Assembly: GCA_965198485.1 (NCBI GenBank)
Contig: CBDAPQ010000005.1
Coordinates: forward strand, 62,001-126,000
Direction: 5' to 3'
Source of the DNA: RH-AL1 sp965198485
GTDB taxonomy: Bacteria; Pseudomonadota; Alphaproteobacteria; Rhizobiales; Beijerinckiaceae
Length of the DNA stretch: 64,000 nucleotides
Shown in pieces: positions 8,675-17,309 of this stretch; position 1 is the first letter of the stretch, and each line of letters starts with the position of its first letter. The notes beneath the pieces were generated by a model. It made no database searches and was not told where the DNA came from. It saw only the letters and a list, made by a program, of their open reading frames with translations. Both the position numbers and the translations under genes were made by a program.

Positions 8675-9934
8675 TCAGCCCCCGTCCGCCGCCAGCAGCG
8701 CCAGCCCCGAGGCGACCGATTGGAAGGCGTCGCCCTGGTGCAGGCGCTCGGCCGGGAAGCGCCGAGCGAAGAGCGCGCGCACCGCCGGCACGAACGAGGT
8801 GCCGCCGGTGAGGAACACCGCGTCGATGCCGCCCTCGTCGAGCCCGGCGCGGGCCAGCGCCTCGTCCACCGCGGCGTCGATGGCGGCGAGGTCGCGCGCG
8901 ATCCAGCCCTCGAAATCGGCCCGCGCGATCTCGGCCTCCACCGCGACACCCCAGCCGGCGAAGCGCAGCGTGGTGCGGCTCTCGCTCGACAGCGCGGCCT
9001 TGGCCTCGCCGACGGCGCGGTAGAGCGCCAGCCCCATGTCCATCTCGACGACGACGGCCAGCGCCTCGAGCTCGTCGCCGCGCGCGCTCGTCGCCGCCAG
9101 CTTGCGCAGGTCGGCGAGGATGGTGCCGGACTTCAGCCACGAGAGCTGGTGCCATTGCGAGAAGGCCGCGTGGATGTAGGCCGGCACCGGCAGCTCTTTC
9201 TCGAAGGAGCGGAAAGTGGCGCCTTTGCCGAGCCGCGGCGCCACGGCGTGCTCGACGATGCGGGTGTCGAAGGTGTCGCCGGCGAGGCCGACGCCGCTGT
9301 GCGCCAGCGGCTCGGCGCGGAGCCGGCCGTCGGTGCCGCCGCGGGAGAAGCGCAGCACGGAGAAGTCGCTGGTGCCGCCGCCGAAATCGGCGACGAGCAC
9401 GGTTTCGTCGCGCCGCAGGTCGCGGGCGTACCAATAGGCGGCGCCGAGCGGCTCGTAGGCGAGGGTTGCGCCGGGAAGCCCGGCGGCGGCGTAGGCGGTT
9501 TGCAGCCGCGCGATGGCCAGGGCCTCGTCGGGCACGTGGCCGGCGAAGACCACCGGCCGTCCCGCCGCGACGGGCGCCGTGACCGTGTCCGCGCCGAGCA
9601 GGTCGCGGAGGAACACTGCGACCAACTCCTCCACCGTGAAGCGCTTGCCGAAAAGCCGTGTTTCGGAGAAGGCGCGGCTGGCGAGGTGGGTCTTCAGCGA
9701 CTGGATGAAGCGGCCCTCGCCGCCCGGCGCCTCGGCGCGGGCCAGCGCCTGCGGCCCGGCGGCGTGGGCCACGGCGCGGCCCTCGCGCCAGAAGGCCAGC
9801 GCGGTGCGAAACGTCGAGGTCGGCCCGGCCTCGCTCGGCCAGCGGCGCGTGACGACGCTGCCGTCGGCGCGGGCCAGCGCGACGACGCTGTTGGTGGTAC
9901 CGAAATCGATGCCGACGCCGGTGATGGCGGCCAG
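8675..9934 (-). CDS. Hsp70 family (YegD-like) chaperone-related ATPase; start codon uncertain
   Basis: An Hsp70/DnaK-type actin-fold ATPase without the substrate-binding lid, like E. coli YegD. Motifs: phosphate-1 loop GVGIDFGTTNSVVALA, phosphate-2 loop VLVADFGGGTSDFSVL, and the adenosine block AVFLTGGTSFVPAVR. The C-terminus is at the ATPase end, so this is a nucleotide-binding domain only. No ATG, GTG or TTG lies in frame between the phosphate loop and an ATG at 10291, which falls inside the opposite-strand gene at 10085. I place the start provisionally at the CTG at 9934 (LAAITGVGIDFGTTN). Coordinates of the 5' end are therefore weak. Confidence 0.75.
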   Translation of the reverse strand: MAAITGVGIDFGTTNSVVALARADGSVVTRRWPSEAGPTSTFRTALAFWREGRAVAHAAGPQALARAEAPGGEGRFIQSLKTHLASRAFSETRLFGKRFTVEELVAVFLRDLLGADTVTAPVAAGRPVVFAGHVPDEALAIARLQTAYAAAGLPGATLAYEPLGAAYWYARDLRRDETVLVADFGGGTSDFSVLRFSRGGTDGRLRAEPLAHSGVGLAGDTFDTRIVEHAVAPRLGKGATFRSFEKELPVPAYIHAAFSQWHQLSWLKSGTILADLRKLAATSARGDELEALAVVVEMDMGLALYRAVGEAKAALSSESRTTLRFAGWGVAVEAEIARADFEGWIARDLAAIDAAVDEALARAGLDEGGIDAVFLTGGTSFVPAVRALFARRFPAERLHQGDAFQSVASGLALLAADGG

Positions 9935-10084
9935 GGGAGCGGTGATGGGGAACTCGGTGGTTGCGCTGGGGGCCGCCGCTATACGATCTCCGCCGGGCGG
10001 GAGCCATAGGCTCGGGTGCGGCCCGCGATGCGAAGCCGGCGGGGCTTGCGCGGCCGGCGGTCGGGTGGTTGGGTCGGGGCGGAC

Positions 10085-10828
10085 ATGAGGATCGCGATGA
10101 TGGATGCCGACGCGAAAACCCGTCTTTCCCAGATCACGCTCGCCAAGATGACGCTCGTCAAGATCACGCTCGCCAGGTTCGCGCTGGTCGCGGCGATGAC
10201 CTCCGGCGTCGCCGCGGTCGGCCTGGCCCAGGAGATTCCCGAAGGCCAGAGCTGCGGCGGCCTGGTCTGCGACCTCGGCCTGTTCGGCCACAAGACCGCA
10301 CCCAAGCCCGCGGCCGCGGTGCCGAGCCCCGCCGTCGTCGCGCCCTCCCTCGTTGCGCCCTCCCTCGTTGCGCCCGCTCCGGCGCGCACCGCGGCGGCGC
10401 CCGAGCCGGCCGCCGAGCCGAAGCGGTCGGCTCGCAAGAAGGCGCGCGTGGCCAAGGCCGCGGTCGCCAAGGTCGCGGTAGCCAAGACCGCGATAGCCAA
10501 GGCTCCAGTTGCGAAAGTCACGGCGGCCACGGTCGCGGTCGTCAAGCCGGCGGTCGTCGAGCCGATGATGGCCGAACCCTCCTCGCCGGCGACCTTCGGA
10601 GCCCCGCCCGTGCCGGCCGCCCTCACGCCGGTGGCTCCCGTGCCTGCGCCCGTCGCGGCGCCGCTGGCGCCGTCGTCGCTCGCGAGCGTGCCGGCGCCCC
10701 CGCCGCCGGTTCCCGTGACCGCGACGCCGGCGCGCGACCAGCCGGTCGTCCTCGCCAACCCCTACGTCTACGAAAAGCCGTTGAAGTTCATGTTCCAGTC
10801 GGTGGACCCGACGCAGGGCGTCCAGTAG
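10085..10828 (+). CDS. Exported Ala/Lys/Pro-rich protein of unknown function
   Basis: About 247 residues from the ATG at 10085. Residues 15-50 form a signal peptide-like segment (LVKITLARFALVAAMTSGVA ending VGLAQE). The mature part starts with a conserved-looking IPEGQSCGGLVCDLGLFGHK, containing two cysteines, and then becomes low-complexity: Ala/Pro, and a basic section of repeated VAK-like units (VAKAAVAKVAVAKTAIAK, about residues 120-150) reminiscent of histone H1-like tails. The C-terminal 30 residues (PYVYEKPLKFMFQSVDP) are again ordinary sequence. I recognise no domain. Periplasmic or cell-wall location is inferred from the leader. Confidence 0.6.
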   Translation: MRIAMMDADAKTRLSQITLAKMTLVKITLARFALVAAMTSGVAAVGLAQEIPEGQSCGGLVCDLGLFGHKTAPKPAAAVPSPAVVAPSLVAPSLVAPAPARTAAAPEPAAEPKRSARKKARVAKAAVAKVAVAKTAIAKAPVAKVTAATVAVVKPAVVEPMMAEPSSPATFGAPPVPAALTPVAPVPAPVAAPLAPSSLASVPAPPPPVPVTATPARDQPVVLANPYVYEKPLKFMFQSVDPTQGVQ

Positions 10829-10986
10829 CGAACGGGAGGGCGGCGGTCGTCGCGCGGCATGAGCCGAAAGCGCGACCCGAGACGGCGGACGGGCGCGCCA
10901 GATAACGCTTTGGCCCCCTGCGACTTGCGCTACACTCCCCGCTCTCCGGCGCGCATCGGGCGCGTCCGAGCCCGGGAGTTGGAGCC

Positions 10987-11106
10987 ATGGCCAAAGGTCA
11001 GGTGCGCGGCAACAAGGAAGCCAAGAAGCCCAAGAAAGAGAAGGTCAAGACCATCGCGGCCGCGCCGTCGCTGAAGATCGGCGCCGCCGCGGACAAGAAG
11101 AAGTAG
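10987..11106 (+). CDS. Small highly basic protein (39 aa)
   Basis: A 39-residue ORF beginning MAKGQVRGNKEAKKPKKEKV and ending AAADKKK, with lysine making up about a third of residues. GGGAGTTGGAGCC precedes the ATG, giving a good ribosome site. Similar MAKGQxRxNxEAKKPK proteins are annotated in many proteobacteria as small hypothetical proteins, so I believe it is expressed. Function is unknown; nucleic-acid binding is a guess from charge alone. Confidence 0.6.
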   Translation: MAKGQVRGNKEAKKPKKEKVKTIAAAPSLKIGAAADKKK

Positions 11107-11306
11107 GGTCCGCGATCCGCCTCCGGCGGTCCGCACGGCGCCCTTCGCTTGTCACCAGCATCGTCGCCACCGGCGTCTTCCGCCGGCGTGCGGGCGCGGG
11201 TCTTCGTCCTGTTTCGCGCCGCTACGACCGGCCTGCCGCGCGGCTGCCCTCCGGGCCGGCACCGCGGCCCCGACGGCCGCTGCCGCTTTTAGGCGAGCGC
11301 CCAAAC

Positions 11307-11759
11307 TCAGCGGCGTACCAGCATGACGCCCAGGACGAGGCAGGCCGCGCCGGCGAGCCGCACCGCGCCGACGGGATGCTGCGGGAGGCCGAGCAGTCCT
11401 ACCTGGTCGAAAACCAGCGCGCCCAGCATCTGCCCGACGACGACGAGGGCGAGCACGCTCGCCGCACCCAGGCGCGGCACGGTGAGGATGGCGGCCATGA
11501 TGAAGATCGCGCCGAGGAGGCCGCCGCTCCACGACACCCAGGGCGGTCGCGCCAGCAGCGCGCCCGAAAGGCGCGGGCCGGGCGCGGCCAGCGCCAGGAC
11601 CAGCATCGCCGTCGCGCCGACGGCGTAGCTGGCGAAGCCCGCCCACCAGGGCGAGCCGAGCGCGACGCGCAGGTTGGCGTTGACCACCTGCTGCAGGGCG
11701 AGGCTGACGCCGGCGCCGACCACGGCGAGCGACAGGGCGAAGGTGAGGATGGTCGACAC
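11307..11759 (-). CDS. DMT-superfamily small transporter (YdcZ/DUF606)
   Basis: A 150-residue inner-membrane protein with five hydrophobic segments and the DUF606 pattern: LQQVVNANLRVALGSPWWAGFASYAVG near the N-terminus and PWVSWSGGLLGAIFI in the middle, ending LAGAACLVLGVMLVRR. This is the half-size YdcZ branch of the drug/metabolite transporter superfamily; members act as dimers or as adjacent pairs. Only one copy is present here. Substrate unknown. Confidence 0.85.
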   Translation of the reverse strand: MSTILTFALSLAVVGAGVSLALQQVVNANLRVALGSPWWAGFASYAVGATAMLVLALAAPGPRLSGALLARPPWVSWSGGLLGAIFIMAAILTVPRLGAASVLALVVVGQMLGALVFDQVGLLGLPQHPVGAVRLAGAACLVLGVMLVRR

Positions 11760-11896
11760 GCACGGCTCCGGGTTCGCGGCCCACCCTAGATGCGCCGCGA
11801 GCGGAGGTCTGGAACGGATGTGAGCGGGGCACTCGTCCCGGTGTCTCGGGAGCCGTTTCCGCCCACCCCCGCCCGCGGCTCGTGGCGACGGCTACG

Positions 11897-12574
11897 CTAC
11901 CCCGCCCGGTAGCGCCCGGGCGTGACGCCGAAGGCGCGGCGGAACGCGCGCCCGAGATGGCTCTGGTCGGCGAAGCCGGTCTCGGCGGCGACGGCGGCGG
12001 GGGGCAGCCCGTCGCGCAACAGCCGGCGTGCCGCGTTGAGCCGCAGCATCGCGCGGAACGGCTGGGGCGGGAGGCCGTGGCGGCGCCGGAAGCCGCGCGA
12101 GAAGGCCTCGCGGCTGAGACCGCCGCGCCGTGCCGCCGCGGCCACGCTCTCGTCGAGCTCCGGCAGGGCAGGAAGAATTGGGCCCGGCGGCGCCGGCACG
12201 AGCCGGTGGTCGCGGAGGAGATCGAGGAAGGCCTGCTCGTCCAGCGCGTCGCCGCGACGCCACAGGCGCGCGGCGGCGGCGACGAATTCCGGCAGCGCCA
12301 CCGTGCCGGGCGGCAGGTAGGCGTTGCGGCATCGAACGCCGCCGGGCTCGTCGAGCGAGACGTGCGGCGTGCCCGCCGGCAGGACCACGCCCTCGCCCGG
12401 CGTGAGCGACACCCACCGGTCCGCGACCCGGAATCGTCGCCGCCCCGCCAGCACGAAGGTCACCTGATCCTCGTCGTGGAAGTGGGGCGGCAGCGCGACG
12501 GCGCAGCCGTGGACGTCGCCCCACTCGACGATCTCCGCCGCCGCCGGGCGTCGGTAGTGCCAGGCGTCCGCCAT
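11897..12574 (-). CDS. AraC family transcriptional regulator
   Basis: A 225-residue regulator: N-terminal cupin-like effector domain (PPHFHDEDQVTFVLAGRRRF, then PGEGVVLPAGTPH) and C-terminal double helix-turn-helix (about residues 135-225), with ARRLLRDGLPPAAVAAETGF, then ADQSHLGRAFRRAFGVTPGRY, the AraC signature. The start at 12574 (MADAWHYRR) was preferred over 12634 because it keeps the gene just clear of the upstream GST (10-base gap). The pair GST-araC on one strand suggests that it regulates or is co-expressed with the GST. Ligand unknown. Confidence 0.88.
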   Translation of the reverse strand: MADAWHYRRPAAAEIVEWGDVHGCAVALPPHFHDEDQVTFVLAGRRRFRVADRWVSLTPGEGVVLPAGTPHVSLDEPGGVRCRNAYLPPGTVALPEFVAAAARLWRRGDALDEQAFLDLLRDHRLVPAPPGPILPALPELDESVAAAARRGGLSREAFSRGFRRRHGLPPQPFRAMLRLNAARRLLRDGLPPAAVAAETGFADQSHLGRAFRRAFGVTPGRYRAG

Positions 12575-12584
12575 CGGCCGCGGC

Positions 12585-13196
12585 TCAGACCAGCGTCGCG
12601 ACGGCCTTGGCGAAGGCCGGCCGCGCGCCGACACGCCCGGCCAGCGCCTCGATGGCGGCGGGCATCGGCACCTTGGTCAGCCTGGCCCAGCGCGTCGTGT
12701 AGAAGATCGTGGCGTCCGCGATCGAGAAGGCCTCGCCGGCGGCGTAGGGCGCGTCGCCGAGCTCGGCGGCGAGCACCGCGAAGCCCTCCGCCGCCATGGC
12801 GCGGCCGTCGGCCTTCACCGCGGGAAGCTGCGCCTCGTCCTTGCAGAACTCCTTGGGAAAGAAGATGCGGCGGAAGGCCTGCCCGTGGAGCGTGCCGATC
12901 GTGTAGAACATCATCTGCGCCGCCCGCGCCTCCGCCTCGGGATCGCTCGGCCACAGCCCGGCTCGGGGATGGGTGCGGGCGATCCACAGCGCGATCGCCG
13001 GGTATTCGGTCAGGGTCGAGCCGTCGTCGCGCACCAGCACCGGGATCTTGCCCTTGGGGTTGATCGCCTTGAAGGCGGCGCCGTGCTGCTCGCCGGCGCC
13101 GGTGTCCACCTTCACCGCCTCGTAGGCGGCGCCCGCCTCGTCGAGCAGCGCCGCGATCTCGATGGCGCAGGTGAACGGTCCCCAAAAGAGCTTCAT
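12585..13196 (-). CDS. Glutathione S-transferase family protein
   Basis: A 203-residue cytosolic GST. The N-terminal thioredoxin-like domain shows MKLFWGPFTCAIEIAALLDE, NPKGKIPVLVRDDG (cis-Pro) and LTEYPAIALWIA (the glutathione gamma-glutamyl-binding E/S region), followed by an all-helical C-terminal domain ending SIADATIFYTTRWA, the GST N-cap box. It conjugates or otherwise uses glutathione; the electrophilic substrate is not predictable. It lies 10 bases upstream of the AraC gene. Confidence 0.88.
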   Translation of the reverse strand: MKLFWGPFTCAIEIAALLDEAGAAYEAVKVDTGAGEQHGAAFKAINPKGKIPVLVRDDGSTLTEYPAIALWIARTHPRAGLWPSDPEAEARAAQMMFYTIGTLHGQAFRRIFFPKEFCKDEAQLPAVKADGRAMAAEGFAVLAAELGDAPYAAGEAFSIADATIFYTTRWARLTKVPMPAAIEALAGRVGARPAFAKAVATLV

Positions 13197-13650
13197 GCTG
13201 CGTCCTCCTCCGGCACGATCTTGACCGCGGCGCGTCCGCGATCTAGGTAACTTGACCGAAGTCGTGCGTCATGTCCATCCCCGGTTCCTCTCGGGGCGGG
13301 CGAGCTGTCGCGGCGGGAACCCCGACAAGTGGCCCCGCCGGAGTCAGGGTACCGTGACAAGACGGCGGGCCGCTGTCGCGGTTCGTCGACATCGAAGCGT
13401 GCCATCGGCGCGTTCCCCGACAAGTGTCGTTCCCGCCCTGTTTCGTGGGGCCGTACGCCGACATGGCCGTACGACATGCCCATGTGCGCTCGAGATTCCA
13501 GCGGTCGAAGGGACCTCTTGCGAGAAAGCGATCGCCCGTGCCAAGACGAACGCGGGCACGGCACGTCGCAACGGGGCGATCGGCGGTTCTCCTTCCCCCC
13601 TTCGCGATCGTCGCAGCGCCTGTGCGAGACACGGGCTGAAGGACGTCTTC
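13197..13650. other. Intergenic region, no gene supported
   Basis: About 450 bases between two divergent genes (GST and an SGNH hydrolase). Open frames here are arginine/serine-rich shadows with no family signature. Short mirrored pieces such as gccgtacgcc...ggccgtacga (13450-13470) are visible, but no RNA gene or clear promoter could be recognised. It should hold both outward promoters. Confidence 0.4.
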
Positions 13651-14367
13651 ATGGTCCGCTTCCCTCTTTTCGCGCTGGCCGTCGCCGTCGCCTTGGCCTG
13701 CACCCCGTCGCTCTTGTCGGACGCGGGCGCGGCGCGCTCCGGCCCCTATCGCACGCTCAGGATCGTCGCCTTCGGCTCGTCGTCGACGCAGGGGGTGGGT
13801 GCCTCCGGCCCCGCCGCCGCCTATCCCGCGCAGCTCGAGACCATGCTGCGCGCGGTGCTGCCGGCGGGCGTGCGCGTCGCCAACCGCGGCATCGGCGGGG
13901 AGGACGTCGACGACATGATGGTCCGCCTCGACAAGGACGTCGTGGCGGCGCGGCCGGACATCGCGATTTGGCAGACCGGCAGCAACGACGCGCTGCGCCA
14001 CGTGCCGCTCGCGCGGTTCGAGGCCGAGACCCGCGCCGGCATCGCCGCCATCCGCCGCGCCGGCATCGCCGTGGTGCTGATGGAGCCGCAATGGTGCCCG
14101 GCGCTGGAGAAGACCGGCGACGGCTTCCGCGACGCGGTGCGCCGGATCGGCGCCGACATGGGCGTGCCGGTCATCCGCCGCTCCGACCTCATGCACGACT
14201 GGATCCGCTCGGGCCAGCTGACCATGGCCGACATGCTCTCGCCCGACGGCCTGCACATGCGCGACGCCGGCTACCGCCTGCTCGCCACCCGCGTCGCCGC
14301 CGAGATCCTGCAGCTCGACATCGCGCGGGCCGCCCCCGCCGCCAGGATCGCCACCGCGCGGCTGTGA
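13651..14367 (+). CDS. Exported SGNH/GDSL-type hydrolase
   Basis: A 238-residue exported esterase/lipase-like protein. Signal peptide at residues 1-28 (FALAVAVALACTPSLLSDAGA). SGNH blocks follow in order: IVAFGSSSTQGVGAS (block I Ser), NRGIGGEDVDDM (block II Gly), WQTGSNDAL (block III G-x-N-D) and LSPDGLHMRDAGY (block V Asp-x-x-His). Related periplasmic hydrolases act on acyl or acetyl esters of lipids or polysaccharides; the substrate is not known. The ATG at 13651 is the only start that gives a leader. Confidence 0.88.
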   Translation: MVRFPLFALAVAVALACTPSLLSDAGAARSGPYRTLRIVAFGSSSTQGVGASGPAAAYPAQLETMLRAVLPAGVRVANRGIGGEDVDDMMVRLDKDVVAARPDIAIWQTGSNDALRHVPLARFEAETRAGIAAIRRAGIAVVLMEPQWCPALEKTGDGFRDAVRRIGADMGVPVIRRSDLMHDWIRSGQLTMADMLSPDGLHMRDAGYRLLATRVAAEILQLDIARAAPAARIATARL

Positions 14368-14404
14368 GGCGCGGACATCCTGGTCCGCTCGGGCGCCTGC
14401 GCCC

Positions 14405-15130
14405 TCACAGCGGCGGCGCGTCCGCCGGCACTTGCGCGGCCGCCACGCCGGCGAGGCGGGCCACCGCCGCCTCGAAGGCGGGGTCGCGCGGCAGCCAGGC
14501 GAAGCGGCGGGTGCCGGCGGCCGTGACGAGGCGCAGCGCCATATGGCCGCCGTCCGCCTGGAGGGCGAGGTCGAGGATGGCGTCGGGCGCGAGCACCTCC
14601 CGCGTGGGACGTCCGCCCACGTCGCGGTAGACGGCGAGCCCGTCCGCGCCGACAGCTAGGACCGTGTCGCGCAACGCGCGGCGGCGCGCCGCCAGCCGCC
14701 TGTCGTAGCGCTTGACGCGGGACTTCAGGAACCAGGTCGCGGCGTCGCTGCCCTCCCATCCCCGCACCTCCGAAAGCAGGCTCCAGCCGGCCGCCGCCAC
14801 GCCGGCGATCGCCGTGCCGTAGCGGAGCCAATCGTCGAGGATGTCGATCGTGGGCGAGGGCGGCGCCTGGGCGAGGACGATGTCGACGAGCACCGCGGCC
14901 AGGGTCGCCCAGCCCAGCGCCTTGTAGGTGCGGCGCGCCGGCAGGCCGGGAATCCACCGTTCGACGTCGCGCCGCGCCACCGCCGCGGCCGCCGCGGCCG
15001 AGCCCCAGCCCTCCGCCCGCTCCCACGCGGCGAGGTCGGCCGTGGCGACGGCGCGGTCCGGCCCGTCGCGCCGGGCGATCTCGCGCAAGCTCTCCTGAAC
15101 GTCGCGCCCCGCCGCCATCGCCCGCTCCAT
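14405..15130 (-). CDS. Hypothetical membrane-associated protein
   Basis: A 241-residue protein that I do not recognise. Two hydrophobic helices in the middle (about 72-90, KALGWATLAAVLVDIVLA, and 103-122) separate an Ala/Glu/Arg-rich N-terminal half from a C-terminal cytoplasmic-looking domain with short beta-strand patterns (TVLAVGADGLAVYRDVGG, RRFAWLPRDPAFEAAVARL) resembling the PH-like/YcxB-type C-terminal domain of small membrane proteins. Single gene, converging on the SGNH hydrolase. Confidence 0.6.
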   Translation of the reverse strand: MERAMAAGRDVQESLREIARRDGPDRAVATADLAAWERAEGWGSAAAAAAVARRDVERWIPGLPARRTYKALGWATLAAVLVDIVLAQAPPSPTIDILDDWLRYGTAIAGVAAAGWSLLSEVRGWEGSDAATWFLKSRVKRYDRRLAARRRALRDTVLAVGADGLAVYRDVGGRPTREVLAPDAILDLALQADGGHMALRLVTAAGTRRFAWLPRDPAFEAAVARLAGVAAAQVPADAPPL

Positions 15131-15285
15131 GGCCCCGCGGACTTCGGAGACCCGCTCCGCCAGCCGCGCCTTCCACAGCCGGCTCGCGCAGGCGCGCGAC
15201 AGTCGGCAGCCGTGTTTCGGCTATCCCACGATGGTGGTATCGTCGGCCCACGAAACGCAAGGCCCCTCGGCCAGCGAGACCCACC

Positions 15286-15798
15286 ATGACCCGCAACGAG
15301 CAACCGGGCTTCGATCCCGGCCTCTACGACGAGGATTTCTACGCCTGGACGCAGCGGCAGGCGGCGGCGTTGCGCGCCCTGCCGGGCCCGCCGGCCGTCG
15401 ATCGGGCGCCGCAAGACCTCGCGCTTTTGGACATCGCGCATCTGGCGGAGGAGATCGAGGATTTGGGCCAGCGCGACCTGCGCGAGGTGTCATCGTACCT
15501 CCGCCTCGTGGTCCAGCACCTCGTCAAGCTGCATGCGGCGCCCGGCTCGCGCGACGCCGCGCACTGGCACACCGAGGTCGTCAATTTCCAGCTGATGGCG
15601 CGCGAGGCCTTCTCTCCCAGCATGCGCCGCCTCCTCGACGTCGACGACCTCTGGGCCAGCGGCTGCCGCGCCGCCGGGCGCTTCCTGAAGGACCACGGCG
15701 CCTGCGACCCCTCGCGCGCCTGCCCCTTCACGCTCGACGACCTGCTGGCCGCTGACTTCGACGTGGAGGCGGCGACGGGTCGGATTGCGCCGGATTGA
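15286..15798 (+). CDS. DUF29 family protein
   Basis: A 170-residue member of DUF29, a family abundant in cyanobacteria and some alphaproteobacteria. Typical features: LYDEDFYAWTQRQAAALRA at the N-terminus, LDIAHLAEEIEDLGQRDLRE and VQHLVKL in the helical core, and CPFTLDDLLAADF at the C-terminus. Function unknown. A second DUF29 gene lies at 57121. It borders the AT-rich insertion that begins after its stop. Confidence 0.88.
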   Translation: MTRNEQPGFDPGLYDEDFYAWTQRQAAALRALPGPPAVDRAPQDLALLDIAHLAEEIEDLGQRDLREVSSYLRLVVQHLVKLHAAPGSRDAAHWHTEVVNFQLMAREAFSPSMRRLLDVDDLWASGCRAAGRFLKDHGACDPSRACPFTLDDLLAADFDVEAATGRIAPD

Positions 15799-16028
15799 AG
15801 CGTCATTCTGACGCGAAGACGAAGCAACCTAGGCACCGCGCTTCCCTCTACTGTTCGCGTGATGTCGTATCTCACTGCCGGGCGATCTACGTGCGGTTAT
15901 GCTGGCATTTGCGCCGCTGATAGGCGACGGAGAGCGGTCTAATTCATATGCCTACCGAAGATTGGTGCGATGCTTTAGAATATCGGTTAGGTTGCAATCC
16001 CTAGCAGAGATGGGTCGCGAGCTGACAA

Positions 16029-17309
16029 ATGGCGAATTTTTACAAAGGAATACAGGCATCGAATAAAGGTGCGTGGGTTGTCCATCACGGACAGAAAACA
16101 TCAGCTACTGTCAATGGTGCAGCCGAGTTTCCCGCCCTTGATGCTGCAGCTAAGGCTGCCTCTCTGCTCTCGCAGTTGTCCTCTAGCGATGAAACGACAG
16201 TAGATAAGCCTAAGGTAGATGCGTTTGCCAGAGCAGCCGGCCTAAATTACAGAACAGAGCTACCAGAGATCCTCAAAGTGCTCGCGAGACGGCGTGTTAT
16301 TGATGTCACAGCAGAAGGTGCGATAGCTGTTCTGGGTGTCACTAGCAGGGCGACGGTGCAATACGCCGCGGAGATTTTCGAAGAGCAGGAACCTACCTCG
16401 GAGGAACGAGCATCAGTAGCTCTCGCTGAGCTCACTTCTACTTCACCTCTTGCTCATGCGCTCACCGCCGAGTTTATCTCCGACGAATCTAAACTCTCGG
16501 CCACGCAAACGTCCGACTTTCTTTTGCGGTCTGAGGAAGTGGGATTTGTCGATGCCGAAGGAATGCATGTCGATAAACTATTTTTCAATGGTAACCTTTT
16601 TCGTAGAGATAATATTGAAAAGGTTAAAAAGGTTTTGGACTCCTTAAAAGAGCCGGATCAGACGAAGATTGCTGAGTTGGATGGTGCCTTAAGAAAGTCT
16701 GGATGCGTCAGCATCGCTGAGACTGAAAAGCTGCTGGGGACTGCTCTATTTGAGAAGCTCCGAGCCGCTGGCATGTACGATGTCAATCACGTCGCCAACC
16801 CATCGGGCGAATTTGGCTTTGTGACAAGGCCTGCGGCCTTTCATAAATTCAATGATCCTCTTGTTGATGACGCTTTTGATCTCGCGAAAGCTCTAGTAGC
16901 AGCGCTAGCTTATGGCATGACACAAAGTACATCCGGTCGCGGCAAAATTGAGATGATAGCGCTTCTTCTAAAAAAGCTTATCGCCGGCGGACAAGTTGGA
17001 CCTGCTACCGCGATTGGAGAGGACTATCGGGTTTTAGAGACTAAGGGCGTGATCCGTGTGACGAAAGCACCCACATACGGGTTTACGATGAAGCTGCTCA
17101 AGAAGGACGTTGGAGAGATGGCGCTTAAGGTGTTGACGCTAGGCGAAGCTGCTTCGACAAATTCTATTGATCGCCCACTGCCAGGCAAGATGACGGGGTA
17201 CTCTGGCCCGGAGAAGACGCGATCTGACTTCCGGCGTAAACAAGTACCAGCGAGTAAAAAAATGACACTAGATGTCCTTGAGACACTTCGTACTCGTGGA
17301 GCGTTCTAA
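16029..17309 (+). CDS. Hypothetical protein, first gene of AT-rich pair (possible multi-winged-helix sensor)
   Basis: A 426-residue protein that I do not recognise. The sequence looks like a chain of small helical/winged-helix modules: AFARAAGLNYRTELPEILKV then LARRRVIDVT (about 60-90), ALRKSGCVSIAETEKLLGTA (about 218-237) and VGPATAIGEDYRVLETKGVI (about 320-340), each followed by a short beta-like segment. No catalytic motif, signal peptide or membrane segment. The lysine-rich C-terminus (SDFRRKQVPASKKMT) may contact nucleic acid. Its stop TAA shares a base with the next gene's ATG, so both are made together. As the partner of a putative nuclease it may recognise DNA or regulate the nuclease; that is inference. 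Confidence 0.7.
   Translation: MANFYKGIQASNKGAWVVHHGQKTSATVNGAAEFPALDAAAKAASLLSQLSSSDETTVDKPKVDAFARAAGLNYRTELPEILKVLARRRVIDVTAEGAIAVLGVTSRATVQYAAEIFEEQEPTSEERASVALAELTSTSPLAHALTAEFISDESKLSATQTSDFLLRSEEVGFVDAEGMHVDKLFFNGNLFRRDNIEKVKKVLDSLKEPDQTKIAELDGALRKSGCVSIAETEKLLGTALFEKLRAAGMYDVNHVANPSGEFGFVTRPAAFHKFNDPLVDDAFDLAKALVAALAYGMTQSTSGRGKIEMIALLLKKLIAGGQVGPATAIGEDYRVLETKGVIRVTKAPTYGFTMKLLKKDVGEMALKVLTLGEAASTNSIDRPLPGKMTGYSGPEKTRSDFRRKQVPASKKMTLDVLETLRTRGAF

Noticed and set aside
8720..10009. A 429-codon open frame on the plus strand opposite the Hsp70-like gene
   Set aside because: It is Gly/Arg/Glu-rich low-complexity sequence with no family signature and is fully antisense to clear Hsp70 motifs; a high-G+C shadow frame.
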